From Panonychus citri (Eukaryota; Arthropoda; Arachnida; Trombidiformes; Tetranychidae): a DNA stretch of 64,000 nucleotides. The notes under the pieces were generated by a model. It had not been told where the DNA came from, did no database searches, and was given only the letters and a program-made list of their open reading frames with translations. The DNA lies in the NCBI RefSeq assembly GCF_014898815.1, contig NW_026515542.1, forward strand, positions 806,001-870,000. Direction: 5' to 3'. Below are positions 42,901 to 55,400 of the stretch, piece after piece; the first letter of the stretch is position 1, and each line of letters begins with the position of its first letter. The position numbers and the translations under genes are program-made.

Positions 42901-45900
42901 AAACAAAATAGAAAAATTAATTAATTTAAATGATAATTAAAAAGAAAATTAGGAAAATTTGATTTAAGTAACACTTGGATCATTGATTCGATTTTAATTA
43001 GAAAGAAATTCATCTTTCAGATGATAGTCTCGAGCTAATCTTCGCTGAGATTAAGATTTTAATTAAAACAAATCAATTGTTTTAACTAATCAAATTGACC
43101 ACAAGTATCCAAAGTAAATTACCCTGGTCCTTGTGTCCAGTAATATTGATACATTTAACAATTTCGCTATCTAATCTAAATCTATCTTCTCTCTTTCGTT
43201 CTCTCATTCTTAATATTTATTAATCAATTGATTATCTCTCTCCCTCTCTTTCTTTAATTAGAAGAATCTTGTTTACCAAAGTAAATTACCCTAGTAAACA
43301 AGTTAACGATTTCGATCAATGATCACAAGTTTAAACAGATCAAATTTCTGAGAGCAATTTAAATTCAATTGAAACAATAGAGACAAGAGATTCTGACCAT
43401 TTGGTCAATTTAAAATTAAAAAGATCAACTTATCTTTTACTTTCCTCCATTTTGGTTCCCACGATAAGAAAAATTCGTCACCAACATGAAAACAAAAAGA
43501 AACAAAGAAAGCATTTAATTCATATTCAATTTTAAATTAAGATTTCGAATTAATCTAAATACATTAATTACCTTTTTCTGTCGATTCTCCTTCTCTAATT
43601 AATCAATTAGTTCCTCGTAATTAAAACAATTACCTTTAAAATAGAAGAAAAGAAAAAGCTTAGTATTGTAAACGGTCAAAGTAAATTACCCTGAACCGAA
43701 ATTACAAACACCAAATTCTGATTGATTAATCAACTAAATTAATGGGAAACAATCAATTGATTAACTCACAAAAGTAAATTACCCTTATTAAGTTAATCAA
43801 ATTGATCAAAATTAAACAATTGAAACAAAAGAAATTACAAATTTCAACTTACCTTCTGATGCATATGTGAACGAGGTTCCAATTGAAAATTTCTCACAGA
43901 GATTCTGAAAAAACTATTCAGTCGATTTTCATGATTTAAACACCATCAGATTAAGCACATTTTAAATATCAAAATTGATATAAATTAACAATTTAAAAAA
44001 TTAATTAACTAATTAATTAAATTAATTAATTAAGAGAAGAGACAAAAGTAAATTACCCTTGACTCTTCAATTAACCAACAGACGCTTGCACAAACAACAA
44101 GTTCTCTTTCTCTGTCTTTTCTCTTTCCGTTTCCTCCAAAAGAAAATTCTATTCTATTTTCTCCCTTTCTCCTTCTTTTCTCTGTCTATTTCTCTGTCTA
44201 AAAAGACAATGTCCATTTTCTATTCTCTTTAAGGAAGAAGAGTTAAAAATGTTAATTTCTTCAAAGTGTCAACATGTTTTCACTTTCTCTTTGTTTCTTC
44301 AATCAAATCAACAATTAATTAATTATTTTTTCGTTTAATTTAGTAAGTTAAAGGTAGATATTAGGGTAAGTTACTCTAAACTACCTTAACTTAAACAAAG
44401 TTAATTCAATTTAAATTAGTTTAATTAGAAAGTGTGACCAAAGTAAATTACCCTGGTCAGCACGTTGTCTTAAAGTGATGCGTGTTAATTTTTGATTTGA
44501 TTTCTCTTCAATCTTCCTTCATTTTCTTGAAGAAAATGCAACAATTAGTTAATTGTTTCAACAAAATCTCAACAATAATCAACAATAAGATTAAATTGTA
44601 AAATTTTTCCTTTTCCATTCCTTTCCCAACAATAACCTTCGCTCAAAGTCAAAGTAGATATTGGGGTAATTTACTTCAAACTACTTTGTTAACTCTTATC
44701 CTATCCCAGTTAATTGTTAAATTAGGGTAATTTACTTTATACAACAATTAACTTTTCCTCAATCCAATCTTTTAATTGTCAACCACAAATAAAGTGCAAG
44801 TGTTAATTACCTGTGAACCCTTGGTGACATTGGTTGGATTCGTGCTGTTAAATTTTGGATAAATTTAAATGGATAAAATGGATAAGCAGTTGTCATCAGA
44901 AATGGAAACTGATGAAGGTAATGAAAATATTGGAGGTAATGAATTTATAAAGGAGTTGGATGGTGAACAATTCAAGAAATTCATCAAATTAAAAGTTCTA
45001 AAAGTTTACGGTGAAATAACTGAACGTCAATTCTCAGTTTCATTCGATAAGGTATCAGTTCAACCCGGATTTACAGTGGATAAGGTCAGTGGTGATCAAC
45101 GATCTTACATTTGTATTTTATGTGATCAAATAGCACGAGTTCCGATGAAATGTATGGACTGTACCTTCTTCTATTGTCGTACCTGTGCTCGTTTTCTTCA
45201 TATTCTTTCTCAAGCAATTAAAAATCAACCTCTTACCAAGAATATTAATGAAGAAAAAATGGGAAATAAGCAATTTTTATGTCAATTTAATATTTGCGGA
45301 GATAATGGATTCTCCAAATTCGAGCCTTTAGCCGAAGACGAACGACAATTAATCACCAGTTATAAAGTAAATTGTATATATTCAAATTGTAAAGAAAATG
45401 GTGATTACGTTACAATTAGTAACCATTGTAAAAATTGTAAACAATCAAGTAACAAATTTAAATTCGATTGTTCCAATGTGGCCGATACTTTTCTTCTTGA
45501 CGATGAAACAATTAATGAAAATCCGAGCGATTTATATTTCATCGATCAAATTGGTCAAGAAAATTTCACCGAAGAAGATATTCAAGCTGCTTTTAAAGAG
45601 CAAGCAAATTCATCATTGAGAAATTTATTCAGTGATCCTGAACAATCAACATTATCAGATTCATCATCATCATCTAAACGCTCATCTGATACCGAATCAA
45701 ATATTCCATCGAAAAAGAAATTAACTCCTGCCGAATATCTTCAAAGAAAATCTAAAACTAAAATTCAAAAACAAGTAGAACAATTAACAATTAATCAACA
45801 ATCAATTTCACCAACTCCTTCATCTTCAACTACAACTACAAATACAACCTCAACAATTAAAGAACCAATTTCAGCAGCAGATCTTTTCATTCAGCCGACT

Positions 45901-48900
45901 TCATTTGAATTATTATTAGAAAAATTAGGTTCACCTTTACCTGTTATTACTCCTTCATCAGATAAACAACAAACTCCCAAAGAAACTGAAACAATTAAAC
46001 AAATTAATTCATCTCATTCCGCATCACCAATTCATGAACCAGAGATACCATGGGATATAATTGAAGCATCAAGAGCATTAAAATCTCAAGCTAATCAACG
46101 TCGTCGAGCCAATAAAAATGCTCGAAAACGAGGTGAATTAACTCCCGTAATACCACCTCCCAAGCCTTTTACCTTCCAACGTCCAAGGGAAGAAGATTGT
46201 GTTGATTGGAATGAACCTCCTCCACAACAACAATTAAAGATTTCAAGTGAAAATCTCACGACAATTATTGAACGAATTCCTGATTCAGTTCCTTCAACTC
46301 CAAAGTCAACTCCCGATCCAACTCCTTCAGATCCTCGAACCCGCCGATCTATTCCTTCGTTAAGCCTCTCATCATCTCAAGAATCTACTTCATCAGCTGT
46401 TCCTTCAACTTCATCATCTCAACCATCTCCTTCTCCATGTTCATCTCAACAATCACCAAATTCAGATGATATCATTTTCAACTTCAGTCCAGCCACAAAG
46501 TATCAGCCGATCACTCAAATCACTCCAGCTCATACTCCTGAAACTGAAGCTGAACTTGTTAAACGCCGTAAATCCCGATTATTATATCGACGAAAAAATT
46601 CAAAAGCATTTAACAAACAAAAAAATCAAAGGAGACAAAAGCTTTATAAAAATGTTATATTAGCTAAATCAATCCCTTCATTACCACTAATGATTCCTCC
46701 TGAACATTTCTCGAAGCAAATTGCTTCTGCAGTTGGAAAAATCAAATATTATGGTTTCAAAGTTTGTGCAATTGATATTGAGAAACAAACTATTGTAATG
46801 AAGGATGGAAGTTTTAAAAATGTTCCAGTATGGATTTCGATTGTCGACCAGTGCAATAATATTATCTACAACTCATTCATTCGTCATCCAGCAGCAGCTA
46901 ATTGGGATATGCAAACAGCTTTTCATGGCTTAAAATACGAAGATGTTCGATTCGCACCGTTATTTGTAAAAGTTCGAGATGAAGTTTTAAAAGTTCTAAG
47001 GAAATATGATCGAATCATTCTCTGTGGTCACATTGCCGATCTTTCTGATCTCTACTTAACTCCACGTGATCATTATTATTTATTACCTCGAATCGTTGAC
47101 ATTCTTTATTATAATTGTCGAGTTAAAACAAAAGAAGCTCTTGGCCTAAAATATTGTGCCTTCGTTTTATTTGGAAAATCTTTCAAGAAAACTCCACCCC
47201 GATTATCGATGCAGCTTTTACCCTTTGGCTCTATTTAATCGATATGCCTCGAATTGAAGCAACATTAATTGAATTATACAAAACCAAACCTCGTTTTACT
47301 AAAACTGGTTATCGAGGATACAATTGGCCTCTTAATTTCAATATGGGTGGACTTTTAAAAGATGTTCTTAAACAAATTACCGATTGGCCTGATGCTCTTA
47401 AAACAAATCCAAAACTCCCAAGAAAAGTACAAGAATCTCAGAAAATTGAACAAAAATTTTATCCTGAAGATTTCATTGATGGAGAACCTGATCATAAACG
47501 ACCGTTACCTTATAAGCATATCAGAAGCCTTTCTACGCTTACGAACGTCGTTAAGCCTATTTAAAGGTCATAATCGACGCTTTGAACGGGGCTCTGTAAG
47601 GAAACGCTTCGATCGGCTTCTTTTCCCTTAATTATTTCTCCATCAACAATCAATTATATTTGTTTATCCCGCTTAATCTCTGTAACCAATCATCTCTTTC
47701 TTTACCTGCATAAATACCTATGCTATTTCTTTTCCACATCAGTTGAAAATAGTTGTTACTACTCATCTTTGTATTAATCTCAATCAGGTTATGTTAATGT
47801 CTAACCTTTAACTTACTCAAGTTAACTCTTCCCAATCTCTCAACTTCCGTTTCCATGTTATAAATCTCAAAGTGTTACTTACTTCAATAAACAATTTCCT
47901 AATTAACTAAATCGTTACTCAATTGCTCTTGCTAATTAGCTAAGAGGGATATTAGGGTAATTTACTTTAAACCCTCTCACTAATTGCTAGGATTGCAGTT
48001 CGATCATTTCGGTGCATTTTTGTAAGGGTGCCTGTACCTCATCCCCGTGAATTAATTAGACCTTACAATTTAATTTTCGTAAACTTTTCATAGTTGAAAG
48101 TTCAATCTCTGAATACATGTATCATGATTTGATGAATGGTGAACAAACTGATGAAATGGAGAAAAACTTTATCTAAAAGTACTATGAAGATTATTTAATA
48201 TTTAAAATTCTGAATCACTGAAGATTCTGAATAAATCTTGTGTTCATTTAAAGTGTTGACAAAATGTCAAAAATGATCAACATGCCAACATGATAACACA
48301 TTTAAATCTCAATAGTATTATAAGATAATCATGAATTCTCAATTTTGTAAAGTAAGATGATAAAAACGAAGCAATAAAAATGGAAAGAATCAAAATATTT
48401 TTTAGAGAAAAAAAGTTCTAATGACTTATTTTTATTCTGAAAAAAAAAATTCGAGACTCGAAATGTATTTACATTTGTATCTTTCCTCTGAACTCAGGTT
48501 AAACTGTAGATTGAGTTTGCTTTTAAAAGTTAAGCTTGAATCATTTTCTGAATGAGGATTACATTGAATTCAAATAGTCACTTGATGTAAATTCATTCAT
48601 ATAAAAAAGTTTCATTTCCTTGTGATTTAAATTTACTCATGTTCAAGGGTTAAAGTTGAAAGGTGATGTTGGATAACCTTGAAAAGCTATTCAGATTAGT
48701 AAGTGAATTTGGTTCATTTTAAGGTTAAGCTTATCCATGGATAAAGATTAGATTGATTGAGTCTCATTCTCATGAGATAATGTTGAACATTTATTCTGGA
48801 TACTATTCTGAGTATTTATCATGCTTGATGCATATTCACATTGATATTATAATAACAACAAAGAAAGTTAAACTGTTCAATATAAATGTTTATCTTTGTG

Positions 48901-49318
48901 AATTTCAATATGCTGAGTTATTTATTAGCATTTTGTGTTGTTTCACTGAATACTGTACATGATAATCATGATAATAATAATGCATGAACATATTGAATGA
49001 ATATTCAAATGGGATGAACAAGAGGAAATTTATCTCTCTGAATTTTCACCAGTTGAGAATATACTTTTTTTTTCACTTGCACCCAAGTGGATGGAGGAAA
49101 AGGAAGTGAACAAGTAGGAAGACATTGAATATATATTACATTAGGAGAGAAGAAAATTCAATCTCACCTTATATTTATGCAGAATGATGAAGATGAGAAA
49201 GAATTGAAACTGAATATGTTTTGCTTTTTTTCTAAGAATTTACTAGGATTACATATTGTTAGAGTTATCGTATATGTATGATAACGGAAGTTGATGTAGA
49301 TATGCATTCATGCAGATA

Positions 49319-49404
<86 letters not shown>

Positions 49405-52400
49405 ATTCTTATTGAATTAATTCAATGTACTGTTGTAGATTAGGCTGGATAAAGGTAGGAAAAAGTTCATTTGGTGTGTAGATCTCATAGAACTCACTCC
49501 TAAGATGGTAACAAATTGAACTTAAAAAGTTATCAATGAATTGGAATGAAAACTTCCATGGGCCATTGAACTAAGTTTCGTTGACACAATGGAAAGTTGT
49601 TCCAATTCAATGACATGAAGAATGAAAATTAAAGAGGGAAAGTAGCAAAAAAAGCGATGGGAAATAAGTGAAGACACTCAATGGAATGAACTTTCTAAGT
49701 ATCACATAAAAAGTTCTGGTTAGATAATTTTCTGAATAATAATAATAATAACTTTTCTCTCCTAGCCAATGCTATCATGAAAGTCTAAGAGCACGTTTAT
49801 CCTAAACAGGGAAGCGAAATATTCAGCTCAGAACTTAGATCAAGCTACACTTCCATTATATATCTTCAGGTGAATGTGATTACATGCAGGAGATTTTTTC
49901 TGATTTTTTTACCGACATATTTAATATCCAAGTTGGTTGTTTTCCTTTAAGTTATATGCCTTTTTTTTACCTCCAGTGTCTTCATCATCCAGAGGGAAGA
50001 TCTTTCAATAGGTATGAAAAAAGTTCTGAGACTAAACGTGAAGATGAATAAGAGAGCCAACTGACAGATAACTTCTGATGAGTGTTCTTGTTATTTGATA
50101 ATGATAACCTCTAGAGAGAAACTTGAAGAAACTATTTTTTCTTTCTTTTTATTCAGATAGAATTCAGTTCAGGAGAGATGAACGATGAAAAGATTGACTC
50201 TGATGTTCATTAGAACTTTTTTTCCCAATTCTGTCTCTGATCTTTTTTCATTTATCTTTTTTCCTCGAATCATTGAGTTCCATTCTTTATAATAATATGA
50301 AATTTACTTCAATGTTTTCATGGTTATCAATTGAATTAGAATTTAATTTACTTGGAAATCAGATTTCTCATCATGAATTGTTCATTCACAAGCTAATCAT
50401 CAAGATTCAGGTGCAAGAAAAAACATTTATTGTATTTACCTGAATACAAAAAATGTTTACATTGATTTTTTCATGATGATAATCATTATTTGCATTCATC
50501 AGGTAACATGGTTTAAAATTATCTCATGAGAGCCTAAACAAGGTAAGGAAAAAGTTCTGAGAGATTCATGATCCTGATAAACATGATTAATCCAACTCTG
50601 TGAATACAACAGGTTAACACTTTCAATACACAGAAAAAAAGTATTAACTCAAATAATTTCTAAATGAATCAATTGATTTTGTTTGGAATTAATTTTCGAG
50701 TGAATAATGATTAAACTAATCGTATCATGATTAGACTAATTATCGGTAAATTATCAGTTTGATTGTAGCAACAACCAGGATATTTAATCGTTGATTCCAT
50801 GTTCAGTTATATCCCTTCAAGGTTCAGAATCAGATTTTGGTGAATATAAATTGATAAAAATTAGCTCAGTTAAATAGTTGTAATATCAGTCTCATTATCA
50901 TGAATTATATCAAATTGCCTTGAGGCAAATTGTTTGTTTACCTTTAATTTGTCACAAATTTAGTTTCTTAGAACTTATTTTTCCCCATTCAAATACGAAA
51001 AAATCTCTACCTATGTATTAATATCATGGTGATGATTATGATTATGTTTTTCCTCCATGGTGGTATTAATATATATTCACCATGAAAAAATGTTTGTTCA
51101 TGATGAAAATTCATGTAGATTCAACTGAAATTTTTTTCCGCTTCCTCTATTTCCCTGGTTAATTAATTAATCCAAGATTGAAATCAATGCTGGATGGATA
51201 CATTGTTAATTAATTATTATATTATATTATCATTAGAGCCATTAAAATGATTAAGTTAACCAGAATTGCTTTTTTTTTACCTCAGTTGATTAAATGACGA
51301 TGATGATATTATTAATGTAATAAAATCATTTTGACAATGGTGATAATTAAGATTATCATTTTATTCATAAGCATGTAACCAAACTAAATTAGTTTAATTA
51401 TACAAGAGATACAATTAATGTTCCCACACGTAATCAGCTTGATTTTAATCGATCGTCATTAATTTTACCATTGATTTAGTTTGATGGAAAAAGAAATCAA
51501 AAAGTTCTGAACATTTACTAAATCATCATTTCCCTTTTAGCTGTGAGTTATATATGGTGATTACTTTGATTCAGTTAAATTACAACTTGTTCGACAATTA
51601 CTTTCATTTCTGGTTCTAATTATCATTTTCTCCTCGAGTTATATGCTTCATGATTGACAACTATAAGAGAAGAAAAAAGTTTATTCTCGAATAAAGTTTT
51701 CTCGAAAATCTCATTGCTCAATAGAAGGTGAAATGGATGTTCTAATCTTTAGATCTTAATTTTTTCACCTCAACCAGTGTTTCCATTAATTCTGATAATA
51801 TCCTAATTCCAGGATTCTATTAGCCGAACAAGGAAAATGCTCATTACCACCCACTCATATCTCTCGTGTTTCCTTATTCGAATACTCTGACATGTCCAAT
51901 CCTGAATTGCAAAAAGTTCTGTAGCATAAAAAAATTCCAAAGAGAAAAAGTCACAGATTAGGCTTCTTTTTGTTCTCATTCTCTTGATTTCTGTCAAGAA
52001 TTTTTTTTCTTCCCATGAACATTCATCTTCCATGCATCTTTGCCTCATATTCTGTTCATTTACACTGTAATATATTCAATGTTTGATTGATTGTCCATGG
52101 AAAGATTAGGATAAGAAACATTTCCCTTTAGATGAAACTTTTGTTGCAGCAAGTCAACTATTAGACATTTATTTCTATTGATCATACTCTTGACCATTGG
52201 TCATTCCTGAAAATCCTGGAAAATTAACATTGTATTCACATTTGAACATGGATACAATATGTTAATATTATCTGTCTCTCTTTCACTCAAAATGATATTC
52301 ACTTTTCTCAGATCAAGCTTTACTTTTGTCATTTCTAACCGTAAAAATCATGTTGGTTCCATTCAGATCTATTCAGACTGAATTTCCAGTAGTTTCTTTT

Positions 52401-55400
52401 GCAGTCGAAGATGATAAAAGAGAGAAATAAAGATGATATGTATTAGTAGCAATAGTCGGACAAAAATTGCGGAAAATTTGAATATCTACCTTTACATTCA
52501 AGAAAATGAGAATTGATTATCCATTGAGATAATAGCAACGATATTGAGTATCGATAGTATTCTGTGTATATATCATGTAAAACTTGAAACTAATTCTGTA
52601 AATTGATCCTGTGGAAATGGTCACTTGGCCATTTGGTGATTTTCAATCATGCCTAATGAAAATTGTTTGTTTTGTTTGATTTTCCAAACATTTCCCTGTA
52701 CATGAATCTAATTTACTAATTGAACCTCGATCTTGTCTATAATAGAGTCTCAATTCCTGGTCATCAAGGCGCTCTCGGCATCTCTCTAGCTCACGAGTCG
52801 CTTAGCGCAGGTCAAATTTTTGGCGTCGAATTTGTCCTTACCTTTCTGATTGTGTTCACAATTTTCGCAACATTGGACATCAACAGGAAATCCATGGGAA
52901 ATGATTCAATTACCATCGGATCGGCTTACATGGTCTGTTCATTAGCAGGGGTGAGTTACCCGATTTCTTGAACAGTTCAAGTTCGTGATAAAGTTTTGTG
53001 AATAATATAAATATGATAAAACAAAGTGGAAGTTGAAAAAAATGAATTAATCTCAATACGATCAAACAAAGCAACGATAATTATTATACGATAAAAGAAG
53101 CCAATTAATTATATCATATGAAACATTGTGATTAACTTCATGATCATTAATTGTTATACTTAAATTAAGCCTTAGATTATTATCATTATTGCAAAATAAT
53201 CACCTGTCAGAATGCTTAGTAAGCTTTAATATTATCGTAGTAACTTTTTTGCTCCCTTGATATATTAATACTTTGCCAGTGTTCAGGGTTCATGATGATC
53301 TATTTATCCTGAATGAAATTCAGTTTCTCCCTGTTGTTCATTGAATCATCTTGTCATTTAGATGAGATAACTAATATTAATTGTTAGAAAACAATAAAAA
53401 CCTTTAAGGTATAATATTTCATCGTTCATTAGCTTTCAATGTAACATAATCATTAATTGTGATCGTCAGCTAATTTAAAGGATAATCACAATCAAAGGTT
53501 ATATCATAATTGTAGTTGATATTTTTGTTCTTTCCATGATAATATTTATGTTATTGTCAAATTGTTACAACAATTAAGCTTATCCAAATAAACTTGTTGT
53601 GGTCAGTGAAGCTAAAAATAGTCTGGACAATTAACGATCAAGATAATGATGATAATAATTGCGATGATTATTATAACCTAGGGATTAATAGTGAATCGAG
53701 TCAATTGTTATTGACTTTTTCTTGTTGTCCGTATCTAAAGTTATCATTGGAATTGGAAATGTAATAATAATTCAATCAGAATTCCGAACAATTGAATTAT
53801 CTTTGAGTTTCCAATTTTTTTGTGAAACTTTTTTTTTCTCAAGTGAATCAAAAGATTTAAATGTTTTCACAATTTCTTAGTTTAAAAGTTTCACAAATTC
53901 TGATGGTAACATGAAAATACATGGAAAAATAAAGAAGAAAAAGAAAAGAAGAAAATTCTAATGAAATTCAGGTTGACCAATTTTTTTTTCTTCTTCTCTC
54001 TCTAAGGTCAATAACATGGTCACTTTGAACATGATGATGATTGTGTAATAGTAACAGTAAACATAAAGTTCAGTTAAAGGTTATACTTATCTTCACCATG
54101 TATCCACAATGATAAGACTCTGTAGATATAAAATCTCACCAGTAAATAGATTGAAAAAAAGTGACCACGTAAAAGAAAACAAAAATTCAGAGAGATGGAC
54201 ACAGAATCCTGAGTAACCATATTATACATTATGATATTATGATATTCGTGTCTTATCAAAGTTGATCTGTATTCATTATCATGATCATTTGAGTCCCAAT
54301 GATAGAAAATCCAATGGCAAAAAAGTTCAGTGATATTATCATATCATGGAAATTAATTCTTGAATAGTATTTTCATTATCTCTAATCCAATGGAATAGAT
54401 TTGTTTACATGTTAATCACTATCTTTCGAAAATGAATCAGAGTTTCATGGTTAGAACTTTTCTTTTTGTTTTTTCTCTTTGATAAAATGCTCATTTTTAT
54501 GATCGTAATTAATTCATATACATATTATCATAAATGTTCATTGGTTTTCTCCCTGTAAATCATCAATTGTTATTCAGTGGAAAAATTAATATGTAAATTA
54601 ACCGCGAAAATGACATCAGATATAACTCATTACATTAGAATCAACTTGTTGTTCAATTTTCCATCTTCATCCTTATTAATGAAAAGATGAAAACTTTTCC
54701 AATTGAATTAATTTATTCACTTGCAGAATTTGTATTATTACTCATGTAACTATCATGGTTGAGTGTTTAGTATAAAGGATTCAAAGGAATCAGAATCAAT
54801 CATCAGAATAAATTTCCATGATAAATGATTAGAATGATGAAAATGTAGTTAGTGATTTATCATTTAAATAAAGTAAACGGTTAAGGTGAAAAATGGTGAT
54901 TAATTATTCAAACAATTAGACCAGATGATTGTTTCTCATGCAAATGAATTATTCAGGTTTATATTCATTTCAACTTTTTATTCAACTTCTCATTTCCAGC
55001 TACCTGCCAGTGGAGCTTCATTCAATCCCGCTCGAGCACTTGGACCCGCTTTCGTTATGAATAAATGGCGACATCATTGGGTAAGTGCGATCCTGTCATG
55101 ATAGTAATTCAGAATTCACCTCTCAGAACATCGAGTCTTCAATTCATTAATCATAAAATTTGAATATACTCATTGATTCATTAGGTTTACTGGATTGCAC
55201 CAATAACTGGATCAATGTTGGCTGGTTTAATATATGAATTTATATTTGATTCAAGGAAGAGTAAAAATTTAAGAGACACAATTGATGATATTGATAAAGG
55301 TGAGTATCGATAATCATTATCGTAATTACCATGATTAATATCCGAGACAATACATTTTCCTTCATTTTCTCAACCAAATTCAATGAAATGGAAGAAGAAT

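Larger units (their letters stand above)
42431..44868 (+). promoter_or_regulatory. Non-coding hairpin region between integrase and ORF3
   Basis: About 2.4 kb without coding signal. It holds twelve hairpins (listed separately) whose loops carry AAAGTAAATTACCCT: nine in this orientation and three as the reverse complement AGGGTAATTTACTTT. Arm sequences differ from hairpin to hairpin, and five pairs are perfect over 8 to 11 bases. It could be the leader for ORF3 expression, a packaging or export signal, or a protein-binding array. The sequence shows the structure but not the role. Confidence 0.8.
36143..48067 (+). mobile_element. Ty3/gypsy-type LTR retrotransposon with extra RING-exonuclease ORF
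   Basis: Complete 11,925-bp element in bib intron 1, same orientation as bib. Direct LTRs start TGTAAGG and end CCTTACA and are flanked by ATTT. Order inside: candidate primer-binding site, gag with a CCHC knuckle, retropepsin, RT with YIDD, RNase H, integrase with HHCC and DDE residues, a non-coding hairpin region, and a third ORF. RT-RNase H-integrase order places it in the Ty3/gypsy group. It is larger than most Ty3 elements because of the 2.4-kb hairpin region and the 2.7-kb third ORF. Coding parts are in several frames with internal stops, so this copy as given would not make full-length products. Absence of env-like sequence in ORF3 argues against an errantivirus. Confidence 0.95.
16457..52745 (+). 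other. Giant intron 1 of bib
   Basis: Donor GTGAGT at 16457 and acceptor ending ATAATAG at 52745, both fixed by homology and phase. It contains the antisense Cys-module gene, the Ty3/gypsy element and more than 20 kb of AT-rich DNA with dinucleotide and trinucleotide microsatellites. Intervals 18585-36142 and 48068-52745 hold no gene I can support. Confidence 0.85.
48068..52745. other. bib intron interior, right part: no gene seen
   Basis: About 4.7 kb of AT-rich DNA up to bib exon 2. It holds the longest dinucleotide run of the window (49322-49401) and several copies of an AAAAAGTTC-type word. No convincing coding frame. Confidence 0.6.

Noticed and set aside
42592..44753. Loop motif as a telomere-like (TTAGGG) or I-SceI-like site
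   Set aside because: There is no tandem TTAGG/TTAGGG array, and the similarity is limited to AGGGTAAT. The variable stems are not explained by either.
42592..44753. Hairpin region as a CRISPR array
   Set aside because: Spacing is irregular, the repeated unit is only 15 bases and occurs in both orientations, and the host is an animal.
44869..47564. ORF3 as an envelope gene of an errantivirus
   Set aside because: There is no signal peptide, membrane segment or furin-type site. The content is zinc fingers, a linker and a nuclease-like domain.
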